Part shown: piece after piece, positions 26,721 through 35,294 of the stretch
How the letters are laid out: the number at the start of each line of letters is the position of its first letter
Position numbering within the stretch: the stretch's first letter is position 1
The notes under the pieces: model-generated
Told to the model about the DNA's origin: nothing
Databases searched by the model: none
Seen by the model: the letters and a program-made list of their open reading frames with translations, nothing else
DNA from: Cetobacterium_A somerae
GTDB lineage: Bacteria; Fusobacteriota; Fusobacteriia; Fusobacteriales; Fusobacteriaceae
Reading direction: 5' to 3' (one strand)
NCBI RefSeq assembly: GCF_044784365.2
Contig: NZ_CP173065.2
Length of the DNA: 64,000 bases
Translations under genes and position numbers: made by a program

Positions 26721-28049
26721 TTATCTTAATGTTGGCCAATACTCCTTATTTGCCTCAATTAATGCATCTAAAATTTTTCTAGCTTTTTTAGCATCAACAA
26801 TTGTTCTATTTAATGTTAAAGCTTGAAGTGCTTTAGCATATGATCCTTCAAACCAAGCCTCTACTGTTAATCTTTCATAAGCAAACTGCTGCTCCATAAG
26901 TCCCTTATAGAATGTTCCTATTTTCCCAACTCCAAATGGTCTTGGTCCGTTGATTCCTAAGTTAGCCGCTACCTCTACCATTACATCATCATCTAAGTTA
27001 CTTATCAGTCCGTTATTTTGAACTATCACTATATAGATTCTATTTTCATTGAAAGCTATTGATTCAGCAACTTCAACAATCATCTCCCCATGAGCATCAT
27101 TATGAACAACATTAGACTCTCCCATACTTCCTCTTGCTGCAATCTCTCTGCACTCTTCAAAAACTCTTTTTTCTCTTCCATTCATAACTTCATTGGCTCT
27201 AGTGTACTCTGGATCTAACTTTGCCTTTTTATACTCAGGGTAGTAATAGTATTGTAAATATGTATTTGGCATATAGTCAGGGAAATCCACTAACATATCT
27301 CTTACCATTGCATATGTGTCTAACCATGACTGATCTCTTTGCTCTGCATCAGCTGGTTTAAATCCAGAGTTTAAAGTTATATCCTTTAATTTAGGAACTA
27401 AGTCCACTCCATTTTTATCATAGATATTTGTGAACCATCCAAAGTGATTTAATCCAAAATAAACAGGTTCAAACTCACTTGAATCCATCCCTAAAAGTCT
27501 TCCATATGATCTTAAAAGATTTACTGGTTGATCACAGATATTTAGAATTTTTTTATCATTTGGAAAAGCTTTCTTAAGTGCATCTGCCACTATTGCTGCT
27601 GGGTTTGTATAGTTTAAAAACCAAGCTTCAGGAGCGTATTTTCTAACCTCTTCTATAAGTTTTATCATATCCCCAATAGATCTCATACCGTAAGCAAATC
27701 CACCTGGACCACAAGTTTCCTGACCTATTGCTCCTAGACTTAGTGGTATCTTCTCATCTAACTCTCTCATTTTATATCCACCAGTTCTAATTTGACAAAA
27801 TACAAAATCTGTCCCTGTAAAAGCTACTTCTGGAGAAGTTGTATACTCAAAATCTACTGTTGGATATTCCTCCTTAAAAAGAACCTTTGCAAACTCCCCT
27901 ATAACTTCTTGTCTTTCAGGATTATTGTCAAAAAGTACAACTCTTTTTAATGGGAAAGTTCCCTTCCTTTTACACAGAGCCTTTAAAAGCCCTGGTGTCC
28001 AAGTACTTCCTCCACCTGCAATCGTTATTGTAAACTCTTTTTTATTCAT
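26721..28049 (-). CDS. Glycoside hydrolase family 4, 6-phospho-alpha-glucosidase type
   Basis: 442-aa NAD- and Mn-dependent enzyme. The nucleotide-binding start ITIAGGGSTWTPGL, the CGPGGFAYGMRS signature, NYTNPAAIVADAL, the metal-site Cys in NICDQP and GLNHFGW all match the GH4 branch that includes GlvA and MalH (6-phospho-alpha-glucosidases), not the AglA or CelF branches. It would hydrolyse the 6-phosphoglycoside delivered by the PTS permease. I chose the ATG at 28047-28049 (AAGGGGTGAG upstream) over a GTG three codons earlier. It is first gene of a minus-strand operon with RpiR, GH38 and PTS. A strong promoter and palindromic operator lie upstream. Confidence 0.9.
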   Translation of the reverse strand: MNKKEFTITIAGGGSTWTPGLLKALCKRKGTFPLKRVVLFDNNPERQEVIGEFAKVLFKEEYPTVDFEYTTSPEVAFTGTDFVFCQIRTGGYKMRELDEKIPLSLGAIGQETCGPGGFAYGMRSIGDMIKLIEEVRKYAPEAWFLNYTNPAAIVADALKKAFPNDKKILNICDQPVNLLRSYGRLLGMDSSEFEPVYFGLNHFGWFTNIYDKNGVDLVPKLKDITLNSGFKPADAEQRDQSWLDTYAMVRDMLVDFPDYMPNTYLQYYYYPEYKKAKLDPEYTRANEVMNGREKRVFEECREIAARGSMGESNVVHNDAHGEMIVEVAESIAFNENRIYIVIVQNNGLISNLDDDVMVEVAANLGINGPRPFGVGKIGTFYKGLMEQQFAYERLTVEAWFEGSYAKALQALTLNRTIVDAKKARKILDALIEANKEYWPTLR

Positions 28050-28072
28050 AAATCTCACCCCTTAAATTTGTA

Positions 28073-28090
28073 TAGTTGTATATACAACTA
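28073..28090. promoter_or_regulatory. Palindromic operator of the GH4 operon
   Basis: Perfect 18-bp palindrome TAGTTGTATATACAACTA directly downstream of the -10. The core resembles GntR/HutC-family (TreR-like) sites, so the GntR/UTRA protein at 20860-21588 is the likely ligand. Confidence 0.75.
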
Positions 28091-28118
28091 ATATATAATA
28101 AAAATTTAGAGTTGTCAA
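28090..28118 (-). promoter_or_regulatory. Predicted promoter of the GH4 operon
   Basis: On the minus strand TTGACA (28113-28118), a 17-bp spacer and TATATT (28090-28095), abutting the operator. Confidence 0.75.
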
Positions 28119-28233
28119 TTTTTAATTTACCTCTAAAAATTATTTAAAAAAGATTGTAGGTTATTTATAAAGTTCATAGAACTATACTATATATACCTGT
28201 AATTTTTTGAAAAAGATTAAATAGGAGGTTTTT

Positions 28234-29073
28234 ATGAGCGATATTATTCAAATGGAAAAGTTTGCTAAAGATATTCGAAAAGAGACGCTAAAAATGCTTT
28301 TAAATAGAGGTTTTGGACATATTGGTGGAGCTATGTCTATTGTAGAAACTCTTGCAGTTCTATATTCAAATATGAAGATTAATCCCCAAGACCCTAAAAA
28401 TTTAGATAGAGATTTCTTTGTTTTATCTAAAGGTCATGCAGGTCCTAGTTTATACTCCACTCTTGCATTAAAAGGATTTTTTCCTTTAGAAACTTTAATG
28501 ACACTAAATGACAATGGAACTACTCTACCTAGCCATCCTGATAGAAATTTAACTCCAGGAATTGATATGACAACTGGTTCTTTAGGACAGGGCATCTCTG
28601 CTGCCGTTGGAATAGCTCTAGGTCTTTTAAGAGATGGTAGTGAAAGACAGGTTTACTGTATTGTTGGAGATGGCGAACTAAACGAGGGACAGTGCTGGGA
28701 AGCTATTCAGTTTGCTGCTCACTTTAAACTTACTAACTTCACTCTTTTTGTAGATAACAATAAAAAACAATTAGATGGACCTAATGATGAGATTTGTGAA
28801 ACTTTTAGTATCTTAGAAAAACTTAGAAGTTTTGGATTCCACTCTATGCAAGTTAAAGGCGATTCTGTTGGAGAGATTCAAACAGCTTTAAAAGGGGATA
28901 ACTTTGGAAAACCTAAAGCCATTGTTTTAGATACTATTAAAGGTCAAGGTGTTAAATACTTTGAAGATTTAAAAGCAAATCACCATGTTAGATTTGATGA
29001 TGAAATGAAGGGAGTTCTTCTTTGGGAGATTCAAAACTTTGAAAAAGGTGATAAGGAGGATGACAATGAGTAA
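28234..29073 (+). CDS. Transketolase, N-terminal subunit
   Basis: 279-aa thiamine-diphosphate-binding half of a split transketolase. It has FGHIGGAMS, SKGHAGPSLY, the TPP motif GDGELNEGQCWEA to VDNNK (Gly145 to Asn176) and TIKGQGVKYFED. Split transketolases are common in anaerobes. They transfer a two-carbon ketol unit between sugar phosphates in the non-oxidative pentose phosphate pathway. The next gene encodes the C-terminal half, overlapping by 8 bp, and the third encodes a transaldolase-like enzyme. RBS TAGGAGG precedes the ATG. Confidence 0.93.
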   Translation: MSDIIQMEKFAKDIRKETLKMLLNRGFGHIGGAMSIVETLAVLYSNMKINPQDPKNLDRDFFVLSKGHAGPSLYSTLALKGFFPLETLMTLNDNGTTLPSHPDRNLTPGIDMTTGSLGQGISAAVGIALGLLRDGSERQVYCIVGDGELNEGQCWEAIQFAAHFKLTNFTLFVDNNKKQLDGPNDEICETFSILEKLRSFGFHSMQVKGDSVGEIQTALKGDNFGKPKAIVLDTIKGQGVKYFEDLKANHHVRFDDEMKGVLLWEIQNFEKGDKEDDNE

Positions 29074-30022
29074 TCTTATATTAGAAACTACAGAGATGAG
29101 AAAAGCATATAGCGAAACATTAAAAGAACTTATTAAAGAGGATAAAAACGTATATGTTTTAGAAGCTGATCTTTCAGAGGCTATAACTACAACATCTATT
29201 GGTGTGGATTATCCCAATAATTTTGTTAACTGTGGAATTATGGAAGCTAATATGGTAGGAGTTGCAAGCGGATTATCTCTTCTTGGAAAAATCCCTTTTA
29301 TTCATACATTTAGCCCTTTTGCTACTAGAAGATGCTATGATCAGATATTTTTATCTGGAGGTTTTGCTAAAACAAATATAAAAATATTAGGTTCTGATAC
29401 AGGGATTACATCACAATATAATGGGGGAACTCACACATCTTTTGAAGATATTGCTCTTATGAGAGAGATTCCCGGAGCTACAGTTATCACAGCAACTGAC
29501 GCTACTATGTTAAAATATCTAATTCGTGAGATAAAAGATATCTATGGAATCCACTATATTACAACAATTAGAAAAAATGCTTATAAAATATATGATGAAA
29601 ATGAAAAATTTGAAATTGGAAAAGGAAAAGTCTTAAAAGATGGTAAAGACTTTACGATAATCAGTAGTGGTATAATGGTTGCAGAAGCTTTAAAAGCTGC
29701 TGAAGACCTGGAAAAACAAGGGATTAGTGCTGCTGTTATTGATATGTTTACTATAAAACCTATAGATAAGAATCTAATTATTGAATATGCTAAAAAAACT
29801 GGAAAAATTATAACAGCTGAAAATCATAATGTAACTGGTGGTCTTGGAAGTGCTGTTGCTGAGGTTCTTGTTGAAAACTATCCTGTACCTATGAGAAAAG
29901 TTGGTGTAGAAGATAGATTTGGACAAGTGGGAACACAAGACTTCCTACAAAAAGAGTATGGTTTAACAGCTGAAAAAATTATAGAAAAGGCAAGTGAACT
30001 TGCTTTGGGAGGAAAGCTATGA
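29066..30022 (+). CDS. Transketolase, C-terminal subunit
   Basis: 318-aa partner carrying the pyrimidine-binding and C-terminal domains (YVLEADLSEAITTTSIG, NFVNCGIMEANMVGVASGLS with the activating Glu, IPFIHTFSPFATRR, TAENHNVTGGLGSAVAEVL). The ATG at 29066-29068 is chosen because AAGGAGG lies 6 bases upstream. It overlaps the end of the N-terminal subunit gene, and the open frame runs further back without a good start. Its own stop overlaps the next ATG (ATGA). Confidence 0.92.
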   Translation: MSNLILETTEMRKAYSETLKELIKEDKNVYVLEADLSEAITTTSIGVDYPNNFVNCGIMEANMVGVASGLSLLGKIPFIHTFSPFATRRCYDQIFLSGGFAKTNIKILGSDTGITSQYNGGTHTSFEDIALMREIPGATVITATDATMLKYLIREIKDIYGIHYITTIRKNAYKIYDENEKFEIGKGKVLKDGKDFTIISSGIMVAEALKAAEDLEKQGISAAVIDMFTIKPIDKNLIIEYAKKTGKIITAENHNVTGGLGSAVAEVLVENYPVPMRKVGVEDRFGQVGTQDFLQKEYGLTAEKIIEKASELALGGKL

Positions 30023-30654
30023 AAATTTTTATCGACACTGCTAATGTTAACGAGATTAGAGAAGCTGCAAAGATGGGGTGTATCTCTGGAGTTACTACAA
30101 ATCCATCTCTAATTGCTAAAGAGGGAAGAGATTTTAAAGAGGTTGTAACTGAGATTTGTGAAATTGTAGATGGGCCTATCAGTGCTGAAGTTATCTCTTT
30201 AAAAGCTGATGAGATGATTGCCGAAGCTTTAGAGCTTGCAAAAATTCACAGCAATATAGTTATAAAACTTCCTATTACAAAAGATGGATTAGAAGCTTGT
30301 AGACATCTTGTAAATAGAGGTATTAAAACAAATGTAACTCTTATTTTTACAGCTAACCAAGCTCTTTTAGCTGCAAGAGCTGGAGCTACTTATGTTAGTC
30401 CTTTCCTTGGAAGACTTGATGATACTGGAGTAAATGGTATTGAATTAATAAAAGAGATTGCTGAAATTTTTAAAATTCATAATATCAGTAGTGAAATTAT
30501 AGCAGCTAGTATTAGAAACACTTACCATTCTAAAGAAGCTGCTAAAGCTGGAGCACATATTGGAACAATTCCATACCCTATTCTTTGTAAAATGTTAGAG
30601 CACCCTCTTACTGATGCTGGAATCGCTAAGTTTTTAGCTGATTGGAATAGATAA
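30019..30654 (+). CDS. fsa: Transaldolase/fructose-6-phosphate aldolase-like protein
   Basis: 211-aa small transaldolase of the FSA/TalC group: MKIFIDTANVNEIREA, GVTTNPSLIAKEG, Schiff-base Lys83 in VIKLPITKDG, GATYVSPFLGRLDD and HIGTIPY. Members either cleave fructose 6-phosphate or act as true transaldolases. Being coupled to transketolase (4-bp overlap) favours a transaldolase role in pentose phosphate interconversion. The gene is the last of the operon, with a strong terminator 25 bp downstream. Confidence 0.9.
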   Translation: MKIFIDTANVNEIREAAKMGCISGVTTNPSLIAKEGRDFKEVVTEICEIVDGPISAEVISLKADEMIAEALELAKIHSNIVIKLPITKDGLEACRHLVNRGIKTNVTLIFTANQALLAARAGATYVSPFLGRLDDTGVNGIELIKEIAEIFKIHNISSEIIAASIRNTYHSKEAAKAGAHIGTIPYPILCKMLEHPLTDAGIAKFLADWNR

Positions 30655-30679
30655 CCTACACACACTTTATCAAATAGAG

Positions 30680-30713
30680 AAGGCTAGATATTTAAAATAT
30701 CTAGCCTTTTTTC
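30680..30713 (+). terminator. Terminator of the transketolase operon
   Basis: AGGCTAGATATTT and AAATATCTAGCCT arms followed by TTTTT. It probably also serves the convergent hydratase gene. Confidence 0.88.
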
Positions 30714-30726
30714 ATTATCTTATTTT

Positions 30727-32964
30727 CTATTTATAGTAGTTAATTAAACACCCATCTACTAAGATTTTTCTCTCTGTATCTGTTAAGGCTTCTAGTCTTA
30801 ACTCAATCTCTTTTATATCTTCATTTTTAGTTGAGATTACATAACCTTTTATACTATCATCTTTATTTTCAATAGCTGATTTAATATCCTTTATATAGAT
30901 ATAGTCATCATTTTCAAAGTTAATATCCTGCTTTACTATAAATGGAATCATACCCCAGTTTATTAAGTTTGATCTATAACGCTTCGTTGCATACTCTTTA
31001 GCTATATTAGCCCATCCACCTAATACTTTTTGACAAGAAGCAGCTTGCTCTCTAGCTGATCCATCTCCAGGTTTATTAGCGTAAATTGTACTTCCTATTC
31101 CAATCTCTAGTGGTTTAGCACCCTTATCTATTCCTTGGATTTTGTTCAATACTTTTTCTAAATCCCCAATAAATGGATTTTCACCATTTTCTCTTAAAAT
31201 TTCAGCTTTATGTATCTCTTTAGCCTTTTTTGTATAATCAGGAACTCTTCTTGAAAGAGTAAACTCTGCAAGTCTCATAGGGTTTGAACGATATGACGAT
31301 GTTTCTCCCGATGGAATAAGCTCATCTGTTGTTGTAACAGGATCATTTATAACTGCACAAACTTTTAAAAGCATATCTTTTGTTAGTGCTGGCATTTTTG
31401 GCCAATCTATTATGTTTGGTCCATAGATTAAATCTGATGACTTAGGTTCCTCAAACCCATCATACACTTTATTTTTATAAACTTTATCATTAAACTCATA
31501 TTTTGGTTTTGTAAACTCTATATTTAACTCAGTTGCTGCTGTTAGTCTTCCACCATTAATAGCTGTTGCTGCAATAGATCTAGCATCCATTAGAGCTACC
31601 ATAGAGATTTGACCCTCTCCAGGTTTTGATCCTTCTCTACTCGGGAAGTTTCTAGTTGTATGTCTAAGACTTAACTGCCCATTAGCAGGAGTATCTCCAG
31701 CACCAAAACATGGTCCACAGAAAGCCGATCTTACAACTGCTCCGCTTTCCATTACTTTAGCGATTGTTCCATTTTTATTTAACTCAATATATGTTGGCTG
31801 ACTTGATGGATACACACTTAAAGTAAAATCTACACCTACAGATTTATCCTTTAAAATATCTGCAGCATCAACTATGTTGTCGTAAGTTCCTCCTGCACAT
31901 CCAGCTATAACTCCTTGCTCTGCAAAAAGTGAACCATCCTTTATTTTACTTTTCAAATCTATTTTCATTCCCTGTTCAAGAGCTTCAGCTTCAACTTTTG
32001 TTAGTATCTCCTCTAGATTCTCTTGTAACTCTTTTATTGAATAAACATTACTTGGATGGAAAGGTAGAGCTATCATAGACTCTATTTTATCTAAATCTAC
32101 AACAACCATTCCATCATAGTAAGCTACATCTTCAGGTGATAACTCTTTATACTCCTCTACTCTTCCATGCTCTTCTAAATACTCTTTAACTTTATCATCT
32201 GTTTTCCAGATAGATGTTAAACATGTAGTTTCTGTAGTCATAACATCAATTCCATTTCTAAACTCTACATCTAGATTTGATATTCCCTCTCCTACAAACT
32301 CCATTACTTTATTTTTTACATATCCACTTTTAAATACAGCTTTTATTATTGTAAGAGCTATATCTTGAGGTCCAATACCCTTTTTAGGTGCTCCCTTTAA
32401 ATAGATACCAACAATTCCTGGATATTTAATATCATAAGTTTTACTTAAAATCTGCTTTACTAACTCTCCTCCACCTTCACCAATGGCCATAGTTCCTAAA
32501 GCTCCATATCTAGTATGACTATCTGAACCTAGTATCATCTTTCCACATCCAGCCATAGTTTCTCTCATATACTGGTGAATAACTCCTTGATGTGGTGGAA
32601 CATAGATTCCTCCATATTTTTTAGCTGCTGACAATCCAAACATATGATCATCCTCATTTATTGTTCCTCCAACAGCACAAAGAGTGTTGTGACAATTTGT
32701 TAAAACATATGGAATTGGAAACTTTTCAAGTCCACTTGCTCTAGCTGTTTGAATTATTCCAACATAAGTTATATCGTGTGATGCTAAGCAATCAAATTTT
32801 AAACTTAAATTTTCCATATTATTTGAAACATTATGATCAGCTAAAATTTTATAAGCAATAGTCCCCTTTTTTAAATCCTCTTTATTATATTTTACACCAG
32901 ATTCCTCTGATATAATCTCTTTTCCATTAACTAAAACTACTCCATTTTCATATAAAGATATCAT
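30727..32964 (-). CDS. Aconitase-family hydratase (YbhJ-like)
   Basis: 745-aa member of the aconitase superfamily with iron-sulfur ligands visible in AFCGPCFGAGDTPANG (two Cys) and a third candidate in IAGCAGGTYDN. LGSDSHTRYGALGTMAIGEGG is the conserved SDSHT segment, and the C-terminal swivel domain holds YRSNLINWGMIPF. The order and the length match the YbhJ type, a putative hydratase, better than AcnA or LeuC. It diverges from a CitMHS-type transporter gene and both share operators, so it likely isomerises or hydrates the imported tricarboxylate (citrate, aconitate or a relative). RBS GGGAGG precedes the ATG. Confidence 0.87.
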   Translation of the reverse strand: MISLYENGVVLVNGKEIISEESGVKYNKEDLKKGTIAYKILADHNVSNNMENLSLKFDCLASHDITYVGIIQTARASGLEKFPIPYVLTNCHNTLCAVGGTINEDDHMFGLSAAKKYGGIYVPPHQGVIHQYMRETMAGCGKMILGSDSHTRYGALGTMAIGEGGGELVKQILSKTYDIKYPGIVGIYLKGAPKKGIGPQDIALTIIKAVFKSGYVKNKVMEFVGEGISNLDVEFRNGIDVMTTETTCLTSIWKTDDKVKEYLEEHGRVEEYKELSPEDVAYYDGMVVVDLDKIESMIALPFHPSNVYSIKELQENLEEILTKVEAEALEQGMKIDLKSKIKDGSLFAEQGVIAGCAGGTYDNIVDAADILKDKSVGVDFTLSVYPSSQPTYIELNKNGTIAKVMESGAVVRSAFCGPCFGAGDTPANGQLSLRHTTRNFPSREGSKPGEGQISMVALMDARSIAATAINGGRLTAATELNIEFTKPKYEFNDKVYKNKVYDGFEEPKSSDLIYGPNIIDWPKMPALTKDMLLKVCAVINDPVTTTDELIPSGETSSYRSNPMRLAEFTLSRRVPDYTKKAKEIHKAEILRENGENPFIGDLEKVLNKIQGIDKGAKPLEIGIGSTIYANKPGDGSAREQAASCQKVLGGWANIAKEYATKRYRSNLINWGMIPFIVKQDINFENDDYIYIKDIKSAIENKDDSIKGYVISTKNEDIKEIELRLEALTDTERKILVDGCLINYYK

Positions 32965-32992
32965 AAGTCCTCCCGCAATTTTCTTTTTTGAA

Positions 32993-33008
32993 TAATTGTA
33001 TACAATTA
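32993..33008. promoter_or_regulatory. Operator palindrome upstream of the hydratase gene
   Basis: TAATTGTATACAATTA, a perfect 16-bp palindrome just downstream of the hydratase promoter. It shares the core TTGTATACAA with 33154-33163. Confidence 0.75.
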
Positions 33009-33009
33009 C

Positions 33010-33038
33010 AATTTATATTTTTTTTTCAATTTTGTCAA
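33010..33038 (-). promoter_or_regulatory. Predicted promoter of the hydratase gene
   Basis: On the minus strand TTGACA (33033-33038) with TAAATT at 17 bp (33010-33015); TATAAA at 15 bp is an alternative -10. Confidence 0.5.
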
Positions 33039-33107
33039 CTGTTTTTTTATTTTTATTTTCACATAATATGTTAGTTTTTAGAAAGTAATGTTTTTTAAAA
33101 AAATATA

Positions 33108-33136
33108 TTGACTTTTTCAAAACAAATATTTATAAT
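33108..33136 (+). promoter_or_regulatory. Predicted promoter of the CitMHS-type transporter gene
   Basis: TTGACT (33108-33113), a 17-bp spacer and a consensus TATAAT (33131-33136). Confidence 0.75.
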
Positions 33137-33153
33137 TTGCACAACAAGAATTT

Positions 33154-33163
33154 TTGTATACAA
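33154..33163. promoter_or_regulatory. Operator palindrome in the transporter leader
   Basis: TTGTATACAA, the same core as at 32993-33008. It sits about 10-20 bases after the predicted transcription start, fitting repression by the GntR/FCD protein encoded at 34538-35167. Confidence 0.7.
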
Positions 33164-33202
33164 TTGTTCAATTCTAAAATGAGATTTTTGGGAGGTTTTA
33201 TT

Positions 33203-34516
33203 ATGTTACTAGCCCTTGCTGGTTTTATTATGCTTTTTGCTATGATGTATTTTCTTTTTAAATCAAAAACTATACCGTTAGTTGTATTTATTACAATACC
33301 TTTTATTGCTGCTATCCTAGCTGGTTTTTCATTTCCAGAAATTGTAACCTTTGTTAAAAAAGGTGTTGGTAAAACTAGTGAAATGGCTGTTTTATTTATT
33401 TTCTCTGTTACTTTCTTCGGTCTAATGTCTGATGCCGGGATGTTTGACGTTATTGTTGATAAGTTGGTTAAAAAAGCTGGTACAAATGTTATTGCAGTTG
33501 CCGTTGTCACTGCCATCGTTGCCATTTTCTCCCACCTTGACGGTGCCACTGTTACAACTGTTTTAGTTACAGTTCCAGCTTTACTACCGCTTTATAAAAA
33601 ACTTAATATCCGTCCTCAACTTCTACTTATGATAGTTGGAGCTGGTATGGGAGTTATGAATCTTCTACCTTGGGGAGGTCCTGTAGCTAGAGCAGCTACT
33701 GTTTTAGGTATGAACCCTAATGATCTATGGCATATTATGATTCCTATTCAAATTTTAGGAGTTGTAACTACAATAGGACTTGCTATTTTTGGTGCTATGA
33801 GAGAGGTTAAATTTAATGGAGCTGGTATTTTAGAAAAAAGCTCTCCAGAGTTTGAAATAGAAGAGGGAACACATATCTCTCAAAAGAAAGAGGATGAGTT
33901 AAAAAGACCTAAACTAACTGCATTTAATATGCTTTTAACTCTTGGAGTTTTAGTTTTACTTTTAATTAATACTTTCCCTCCATACTTTGTATTTATGATT
34001 GGATGTGCCATTGCACTAGTTGTTAACTACCCTAATCCTAAAGATCAAAAAAATAGATTAAAAGCACATGCACCTGCTGCCCTTGATGTATCATCTGTTA
34101 TGTTAGGAGCTGGAGTTATGGTTGGAATTTTAGGTAATAGTGGAATGTTAGAAGCGATGACAATCCCTCTTTTAAAAGTTATCCCAGCATTTATTGCTTC
34201 ACAACTTCATATTTTAATGGGTGTTCTATCACTACCTCTTGGATTAGTTTTAGGAACTGACTCTTATTTCTATGGACTAATGCCTCTTGCTATTGAAGTT
34301 GGAAAGAACTTTGAAATAACACCTTTAAGTATGGCTGTAGCTATGACTATTGGTAAAAATCTTTCTCTTTTCATAAGTCCACTAGTACCTGCAACTTTCT
34401 TAGGAATAGGACTTGCTGGTATTGAGTTAAAAGATCATATTAAATACTCTTTTGTAGGTTTATTTAGTGTTTCTTTAATAATGATGGCATTTGCCCTATC
34501 TATAAAAATGTTTTAA
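33203..34516 (+). CDS. CitMHS-type citrate/tricarboxylate transporter
   Basis: 437-aa membrane protein with about 11-12 hydrophobic helices. It shows family patterns of the citrate-Mg2+:H+ symporters: FSHLDGATVTTVLVTVPALLPLYKKL, GVMNLLPWGGPVARAATVLG and LGTDSYFYGLMPLAIEVG near the end. I chose the ATG at 33203-33205 with GGGAGG 7 bases upstream; the open frame extends 22 codons further but covers the operator and has no binding site. It is divergent from the aconitase-family hydratase and convergent with the GntR regulator, forming a three-gene tricarboxylate unit. Confidence 0.88.
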   Translation: MLLALAGFIMLFAMMYFLFKSKTIPLVVFITIPFIAAILAGFSFPEIVTFVKKGVGKTSEMAVLFIFSVTFFGLMSDAGMFDVIVDKLVKKAGTNVIAVAVVTAIVAIFSHLDGATVTTVLVTVPALLPLYKKLNIRPQLLLMIVGAGMGVMNLLPWGGPVARAATVLGMNPNDLWHIMIPIQILGVVTTIGLAIFGAMREVKFNGAGILEKSSPEFEIEEGTHISQKKEDELKRPKLTAFNMLLTLGVLVLLLINTFPPYFVFMIGCAIALVVNYPNPKDQKNRLKAHAPAALDVSSVMLGAGVMVGILGNSGMLEAMTIPLLKVIPAFIASQLHILMGVLSLPLGLVLGTDSYFYGLMPLAIEVGKNFEITPLSMAVAMTIGKNLSLFISPLVPATFLGIGLAGIELKDHIKYSFVGLFSVSLIMMAFALSIKMF

Positions 34517-34520
34517 TAAA

Positions 34521-34556
34521 AAAAAGACCGTCAAAATCTATTTGATGGTCTTTTTT
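34521..34556. terminator. Bidirectional terminator between transporter and GntR genes
   Basis: AAAAAGACCGTCAAA and TTTGATGGTCTTTTTT arms. It overlaps the 3' end of the GntR gene. Confidence 0.85.
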
Positions 34557-35167
34557 ACTATCTCTTTAGCATTTAATAGATGAAGTTTATTAGCTTCTTT
34601 TGCCTTTTCTAACTCTCCATCTCTAAGTAAACTTATAATCTCTAAATGCTCATTGTAAGCTTTTAAAACTCTACTCTCACTTTTTAAAGATTTTCTTTTT
34701 AATGCTGATATTATAAAATCGTAGTGTCTTAATATTTTTACAGCATATTCCAGTGATGACGCTGAATACACCAATGAATTGTACTCTAAAAATAATCTTC
34801 TAGCTTCATCCCAATTTTCAGTATCTATAAGATATTTTGTTAAAATTAGGTTCTGGTATATTCTATCTACTCCATTTTTATTTTTTACAATAGAATCAAA
34901 TAAAATACCTTCAAGACATATTCTAATTTCGAATATCTCATCTATTTTTTGTGGAGTTATATCCATAATTCTAAGTCTACCATTTGGTAATCTCTCAATT
35001 ATTCCTTCAATCTCTAACTTCTTTATAGCTTCTCTTAAAGGAGTTCTACTAACATTTAATTTATTTGCATAGTCAATCTCTACTACTTTATCACCAAAAT
35101 CGATATTTCCAACTAACAGATCATTTTTTATTGTTTCATAGATATTATCACTACTACTCTTTCTCAT
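34538..35167 (-). CDS. GntR/FadR-family regulator (FCD domain) of the tricarboxylate unit
   Basis: 209-aa regulator. The winged helix lies at residues 1-70 (IYETIKNDLLVGNIDFGDKV, LNVSRTPLREAIKKLEIEG, the classic FadR-subfamily recognition segment), followed by a helical FCD ligand domain (about 80-205). The FCD domain usually binds carboxylic acids with a metal ion. It is convergent with the transporter it probably controls, and TTGTATACAA sites lie in both promoters of the hydratase/transporter intergenic region. No such site was seen in its own upstream region. Confidence 0.87.
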   Translation of the reverse strand: MRKSSSDNIYETIKNDLLVGNIDFGDKVVEIDYANKLNVSRTPLREAIKKLEIEGIIERLPNGRLRIMDITPQKIDEIFEIRICLEGILFDSIVKNKNGVDRIYQNLILTKYLIDTENWDEARRLFLEYNSLVYSASSLEYAVKILRHYDFIISALKRKSLKSESRVLKAYNEHLEIISLLRDGELEKAKEANKLHLLNAKEIVKKTIK

Positions 35168-35230
35168 TATTATAATCTCCTAACTCTTTTATATCTAATA
35201 TGATACTTTTTTTTATAACATTTAGCAAGA

Positions 35231-35270
35231 AAAAAAGACCGACTTAAAATAAAATTTTAAAATCGATCTC
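35231..35270 (-). terminator. Terminator of the peptidase/membrane-protein operon
   Basis: Imperfect stem AGA-TCGA-TTTTAAAAT with ATTTTAA-TCG-TCT, followed by seven T on the minus strand. Confidence 0.65.
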
Positions 35271-35294
35271 TATTTTTATAAGATATTAACCTTT

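Noticed and set aside
28234..30654. Apulose- or sedoheptulose-specific variant of the transketolase operon
   Set aside because: Nothing besides the split transketolase and the small transaldolase points that way. Ordinary pentose phosphate function is simpler.
33130..33549. Minus-strand open frame of 139 codons opposite the CitMHS-type gene
   Set aside because: Fully antisense to a well-supported membrane protein. No ribosome binding site and no protein-like pattern of its own.
15387..34556. Possible shared repeat among hairpins containing CTAG (15387, 21644, 30680, 46731, 49934, 59027)
   Set aside because: The stems differ outside CTAG. These are ordinary terminators with a favoured stem core, not a dispersed repeat family, except for the exact 29-bp pair reported.
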